A stretch of 64,000 nt of DNA from the NCBI RefSeq assembly GCF_963662255.1, contig NC_085046.1, forward strand, positions 49,119,797-49,183,796, read 5' to 3'. Position 1 is the first letter of the stretch. Every line of letters begins with the position of its first letter. Below, piece after piece: positions 58,851 through 64,000 of this stretch. The notes below the pieces were generated by a model. The model was not told where the DNA came from. It ran no database searches and saw only the letters and a list, made by a program, of their open reading frames with translations. The translations under genes were made by a program, and so were the position numbers. Source of the DNA: Cinclus cinclus. Its lineage: Eukaryota > Chordata > Aves > Passeriformes > Cinclidae.

Positions 58851-59311
58851 AAAATGAGAAATAGATCTAAAGCAAAAGTAAGGGAGAAGTGGGACACCAG
58901 GAGTATAGATAAGGACAAGCTAAAAGGAATGTGAAGAAATTTTGGCAGGGAAACAGAATATTAAGCAAAAAGAATACAGTAACTTCTGTAGCTTAAGTCA
59001 GTAGTTTGTAATGTTAATGTTTGTTTTGTGTGCATTAACTGTAAAAATTCTGTGTATTTTAAGAGCTGTTTCTCAGACAACAAAATACTCAGCTAGATTG
59101 CTGAAGGGTGTTTTTTAGGAATTGGCTGTGGCATAGAGTTAATCCATGTTGTGTTTCATATTGTGCATTTCATAAGTTATTTTTATCACTTTTTCCAGTG
59201 GACCTGCCTTCTGGTTTTTTTTTTGCAATTATTATGAATGTAATTATATGGAATAGAATCACATTGTATTGTGCTTCTAGTAATTAAAGACCATTATTTC
59301 TGCTTTTATAG

Positions 59312-59403
59312 TACATTTGGGAACGCCTTGCTGTTGGTTTTAAACACAAGAATCACCGATCCCGAGAAGGAGTGTGTTTGTGTCTTGTTGCTACCTTGAA
59401 CTT
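59312..59403 (+). CDS. CLASP2: CLASP coding exon 4
   Basis: 92 bp, phase 0 in and phase 2 out, with a TTTATAG| acceptor and TT|GTAAGC donor. It encodes YIWERLAVGFKHKNHRSREG followed by VCLCLVATLN. The W-x-x-L-x-x-GFKHKN-x-R-x-REGxCLCL block is a hallmark of the CLASP TOG1 domain. YIWE matches CLASP2 as I remember it, where CLASP1 has a different start to this exon. A His replaces the usual Phe in KHKNF. Confidence 0.93.
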
Positions 59404-59721
59404 GTAAGCTTTTTGTTTCTATGGAGATATAATGGTTCTATCCTTCTTCTGAATGTTATTTTTGTCTGAAACTAATTCTTTAGGGAGTCCAGTTCAATTA
59501 AATTAATACATGGGAAAAATCAAATTAAGTAGCAAGCTTTCTGAAAGAAGGACTAAAGTTACAGAGTTTTTAATCTTATTTAAAAGTGGATAAAGAACTA
59601 GTAAGAGAGAGACAGAGCTTGATTGATACCAGTTTTTATTCTTTAAAATCTAAGCCAAAAGTTCACTTCTGCAAAAATTTTCTGTTTTTTTCTTAAAAAA
59701 TAAATTATTTTTTTTCTTTAG
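59404..59721 (+). other. Intron 4 of the CLASP gene (318 bp)
   Basis: A short intron with a T-rich acceptor tract; nothing else seen. Confidence 0.9.
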
Positions 59722-59797
59722 TTACGGTGCACAACCATTAATCCTCAGCAAATTGGTACCACATCTGTGTATAGCATTTGGTGACTCCAACAGTCAG
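59722..59797 (+). CDS. CLASP2: CLASP coding exon 5
   Basis: 76 bp, phase 2 in and phase 0 out, with a TTCTTTAG| acceptor and CAG|GTAAGG donor. After completing the split codon it encodes YGAQPLILSKLVPHLCIAFG and DSNSQ. GAQPL-x-x-SKL-x-PHLC and GDSNSQ are conserved HEAT-repeat positions; the PHLC spelling is CLASP2-like. Confidence 0.93.
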
Positions 59798-61255
59798 GTA
59801 AGGATTTCAGTACTTTCTGTCCCTTGAACAACTACACTTTGACAGAGCAGTGAAAGCAAAATAAATATAAACACTTAAAGAAAAGCTGGTAAGAGTGCTT
59901 GTGTGCAGCAGTTTATTTTCTACCATGAGAAAAAGTAAACCAAATTTCTTCTTAATCAGTTCATCCACTGGAAGATGAAAGTAGAGTTGCAAAGGCAGCA
60001 GTATCACAATATACTGGTCCCTTTAGTTTTGTCTTCAGAAGTTGAAATTAGTAATTTCTGAAAGTGGAACATATTGAAAGGAAATAAATAAAAAAAGAAG
60101 TTATTAACACAGAAAATTACCTCCAGAAGAAGCCCTTATATGAAACCTGTGATAGTTTGCCAAATTTTCTGAAGATAACATTATTATGTGTAATTATTTT
60201 CCAATTGGAAGCCAAATGGCATTTGAGAACATGCAAGGACTGTCATTAGAATCATTAAAGTAAGCAAAAATATCTGCAGTGAAAATCAGGAAGTAGTTCA
60301 TAATGATGACATCTGAACATCAGAAAATCTTCCAGTGGAAATGTTTAAAATATCTTGATTTATCTGAACTTGTGTTTGAGGGAAAAGACTATGAATATAT
60401 TAAGGGAGAAGATAATATTGGTAGGAGATGGGCTTATAAACAGGATTGGTCTTTATGCTTAATTTCTGATTGCAGAAAAGCTCTTGTCTCCTCTGTGCTG
60501 CATAGCATTGTTCTGTTCTAGAGAAATTCTGTTGAGAATGTGTCCTGTTTGCTGATCATTAGTAAAGATGTAGTTCACATCTTGCTAGAGCAATTGTATG
60601 TTTACTATGAAGTGCTACAAAGAACAACACTAAAGTCATTCCAGACATTCTTTAAAGAGAATAATGGCGTTTACTAAAACACATTTTTGGCAGTTTTTAT
60701 TGTGATGACCATGGTTTAAAAATTTTAAAAAGGCACTCTGTCTCCTTTCTTTAACTGTTCTGTCCCCTTCTATTGTCCTGCCCTATTCCCTTTCTTGTGC
60801 TGATGTCTTGCCACCTGATTCCAGTTGAAATAAATAAAGAAAATGCTAATCACTTTGGTCCACTCTTGTGGGCAGTCTTAGTCTTCCAGAAGGACCTTGC
60901 TACGTGTAGAAACAGATGAAAGCAAGATGAAATGTGAAAACTGAGTGCAGGAGCTAACTTCTGAAAGTATTGTCTGCTGTGAACGAGTCCTAGATAAAGT
61001 AAATTTTTTCCAAAAATCCTATTCTTATGTCAGACCCAGAAATTCCCTCTAAAGCTGTTATTTCTAGGTTTTTTTACCATCTGGGGATACTCTAACTTGG
61101 AACAAATGCCATCTTGATAAAATAGTTGTATTTCCTTTTCATTCTCACTGTTTCAACTGAATTGGCATACACGGCCATATAAACTGTAAGATTAGTGGCC
61201 TATGTTGTTTTAGTTTCTGTAACCCTGAAATTGACAATTTAAACTGTGTTCACAG
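59798..61255 (+). other. Intron 5 of the CLASP gene (1.46 kb)
   Basis: AT-rich with no repeat or gene recognised. The 72-codon frame at 60303-60521 shows no homology I can name. Confidence 0.85.
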
Positions 61256-61353
61256 GTGAGAGATGCTGCCATATTAGCCATTGTAGAGGTTTATAGACAT
61301 GTGGGAGAGAAAGTACGAATAGATCTTAAAAAAAGAGGAATTCCTCCTGGAAG
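61256..61353 (+). CDS. CLASP2: CLASP coding exon 6 (last in window)
   Basis: 98 bp, phase 0 in and phase 2 out, with a TTCACAG| acceptor and AAG|GTGAGC donor. It encodes VRDAAILAIVEVYRHVGEKV followed by RIDLKKRGIPPGR, the last helices of the first TOG-like domain. RHVGEKVR and RGIPP are CLASP2 spellings; CLASP1 has RHVGERVR and a different tail here. The gene continues past the right edge, so the SxIP region, later TOG domains and the CLIP-interacting C-terminus are not in view. Confidence 0.93.
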
Positions 61354-64000
61354 GTGAGCCAGCTGTTCTGATTTTGTAATTCTGAGCCATTTGTTTTACT
61401 GTTCGTTATCTGAACTTTAAGCTCACTGAAAACTCTGTTTCAAAATTATCGTAATTTTTGTTTTGTATTTTAGTTAGCTTTGCATTTCAGTATGATGTCA
61501 CTAGAGTTCCTGGCTGTGTTGTATGTTGATTAGTTCATATGAAAGAAAATTAGCCATTGTTTTGTTTCTACCTTTGACTAATCAAGAAAGCTAGACAGAG
61601 CTTGAAATTGTACTTTGTGAGAAAGACTGTTTATTCTATAAATTCTTTTAAATTCCTTGTTAACTTTTAAAAGTGTGTTAACCTCTTATATATTAACATA
61701 CTTTACCATCACCTTCATTCACTTCTTGATTTTGATAAAGCTGAATATGTCTACTACTTGGTGTCAAAGAGAATATCAGTTGAGTGCCTAATCAGACCCA
61801 TCTAAAAAACTAAGACCCCTAGTTTTTAAGTTATTTGTAGGATAGCAAAATACAGCTTGATAATATATCAAAATATGTATTCAGCACTGGGGCCCCCAGC
61901 ATGAGGAGGACATTGACCTGTTAGTTCAGGGGAGAGCCCACTAAATTGATTAGGGTACTGGAGCACCTCTGCTATGAAAACAGATGATTGTTCAGCCTGG
62001 AGAATAGAAGGCTCTTAGGAGACTTTAGAGTGCCTTCCAATACCTAAAGGGGGCATACAGGGGAGCTGGAGAGGGACTTCTTACAAGGACCAACAGCAAG
62101 GGCTTTAAACTGGAAGAGGATAGGTTTGGGTTTGATATTCGATAGCAATTCTTTACTGTGACAGTGGTAAGAAACTGGAACTCATTGCTCAGAGAAGGTG
62201 TGAATGCCCTGTCCCTGGCAGTGTTGAAGGTGAGGTTGGATAGGGCTTTGAGTAGCCTGGTCTAGTGAGAGCTATCCCAGCCCACGACGGAGGGATTGGA
62301 ACTGCATAATCCAAAATCATTCTATGGTTCTATGAAAGCATCGTGGGAGAAGGATGTTGAATTTGTTTTGCATTCCAGGCAGAGTTCACCCTGTTGAGAC
62401 GCAAGTTTGCCTTGCCTATGAGAATGAGAAGTTTTACACATTCTCTTCTATTTAATGATAGTCTTGTTTTTAGACTAGTAATGAATTATATGGTTACCAC
62501 AGAAGTTTAGGCTGTATTATTACTGCAATTCAAAAAATAGTTTCCCAGCAAATAAGTGGAACATATCTTCCTTGCATTAAGATAGGGCCTTGGACTTCTT
62601 TTGGAACAGAGAATAAAAGTGCAGATAACAGCCTTTTTGCAATGAATGTTGGGTTTGACTCTATATTTGAGTTCAGTGCTCACTGTTTACAATTCCATGT
62701 GATGCAAAGTACATCTTGGCATCCAACTAGGGTTAAACACCATAGCTGCTTTGTATCCTTAGGACAATCAACAGCTTCTAATTTAGTTGCAGGAGGTGTT
62801 AAGTTGTTGTTTCTACTGTCTGAATCAGCTGATTCAGACATACAAATACAAAATTCTCCCCGATCTAAAAGCAAGCATGGTTGTATAACTTGCATTTACA
62901 TAAAGACACAAGACTCTACTTGGTGCATGTTAAATGGGTTGCTGCCACTGAATCTCCAAAAGTTTTGCACCTGAGAGTCAGGACTAATGTTAAATAGTAC
63001 ATGAGCTGAGTGTCAGTACTGTGTCCCCTGCAGTAGGTTTCAGGTTGGGATAAAGGGGGGGAGTTTTGATTTGCTTCACTTAAACATGAGATTGCCACTC
63101 TGTACCATCCATCCCTGACAGAAAGCAGAGTTCTTGTAGTCGCTTCTTACTCCTTCATACAATTAAGAAGCCATTTGACAAAGCTCAGGAGAGACAGATT
63201 AGCTCTGTGGTAGCTCAGACTGTTATTCCTTCAGAGGCAGACTTAATTTAAGACATTTTTTCCCTGTGCCTGTCAGAGGTTTTCCCTTTGCTTAGATGCA
63301 GTTGAATTTTCAGGTGCTTATGCAGGAGCTATGATCTGTGGAAAAAAACTTTTGATATAGAGTATCATCATTATTTTGAGAGGAATCTGTGTTCATGTTT
63401 GTGTGTCCGAGTAGGTTTTAAATATTACAGATGATCTGTAGTTCAGACACAGCTGCTTTCAGTTGTTGAGTTCAAACTTAAAGAACTGCATTGCAGCTCC
63501 TTTCCTGTAAGCCAGTGGATTAAAATTTACATGTAAATATAAATACTAGCAGAAAAATATATTACTTCAGTGCTTAGTGCACACATGAATCAATAAAATG
63601 TAGGCTTGTTTTGTTTGCATAACAAATTGCACATTACAGAGCTGTGTGTTGCTGCTTGAATGCACTCCATCCTAGAGCACTGAAAATAAGAGCTCCTGTC
63701 TGCTGAAAGGAAGGCAGGAAAGTTAATCAAGCAGTGTTTTGAGAAATTGTTTAACTTCCTTAAATATGCAAATGGTATATTCATGTTGTGTCTATATAAA
63801 GCCAAATAGTAATAGCAGGCTTAGAAGGTTTAGTAATCTGCACTTAGTAGGGTTTGCCTTTGTGGAAAATACTGGATTTTCTACAGGGCTTTACTGGATC
63901 TGTCAAAATCTAAGTAATGAATAAAATATGGGATCTTACTTTTGTAGTTCAATTCTACTTATTTACTATTTATTTTTCTTCAGTGCATTTCTGTTCTTTA
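61354..64000 (+). other. Intron 6 of the CLASP gene (5' part)
   Basis: Runs to the window end. It contains one CR1 copy (61882-62335); the rest is AT-rich single-copy sequence without a recognisable exon. Confidence 0.8.
61882..62335 (+). mobile_element. CR1 LINE 3' portion
   Basis: GGCCCCCAGCATGAGGAGGA, TTGTTCAGCCTGGAGAATAG and TGGAACTGCATAATCCAAAA, ending in ATTCTATGGTTCTATGAAA. About 450 bp, 5'-truncated and relatively intact. Confidence 0.9.

Larger units (their letters stand above)
53686..59311 (+). other. Intron 3 of the CLASP gene (5.6 kb)
   Basis: Carries the mosaic solo LTR (55045-57336) with its own insertion and a CpG-enriched patch near 58.4-58.85 kb. The rest is AT-rich without recognisable features. 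Confidence 0.85.

Overview
This window is vertebrate nuclear DNA, almost certainly from a bird and probably a songbird. The base composition, spliced gene structure, many CR1 LINE 3' ends and a large load of young ERV solo LTRs with 5-bp target duplications all point there. Only one host gene can be supported. It runs on the + strand from a CpG-island promoter near 28 kb to beyond the right edge. Six coding exons (28488-28682, 40793-40871, 53582-53685, 59312-59403, 59722-59797, 61256-61353) join in phase to about 214 codons. These encode the N-terminal TOG-like HEAT-repeat domain of a CLIP-associating protein (CLASP), closer to CLASP2 than to CLASP1. CLASPs are microtubule plus-end stabilisers; the remaining ~85% of the protein lies outside the window.

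Layout. 1-6215: a minus-strand endogenous retrovirus with its 5' LTR (5613-6215), a tRNA-Lys-type primer binding site, and gag and pol remnants that look G-to-A hypermutated. An unedited solo LTR (547-1249) is inserted in it. 6216-27480: upstream intergenic DNA with solo LTRs (10772-12034, which carries a second nested LTR at 11340-11902; and 16729-17430), small CR1 pieces and a poly-A-tailed insertion. No convincing gene is present, apart from one weak orphan exon candidate (10617-10666) and an unexplained CpG-dense patch near 21 kb. 27480-27900: a CATC-type satellite abutting the promoter. 27890-28760: CpG island, 5' UTR and exon 1. 28683-64000: large introns carrying solo LTRs (31543-32200, 51849-52543, and 55045-57336, which is interrupted by 55363-56924), CR1 tails and simple repeats.

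The transposon history can be read in layers. An old edited provirus received a later LTR. One solo LTR was split by an ERV1-like LTR with a 4-bp duplication. A mosaic LTR was split by an element that keeps a tRNA-Gly primer site but has lost its interior. No operon, CRISPR, tRNA, rRNA or other RNA gene was seen. All ages, family names and regulatory suggestions are inferences from reading alone; no alignment or database search was run.
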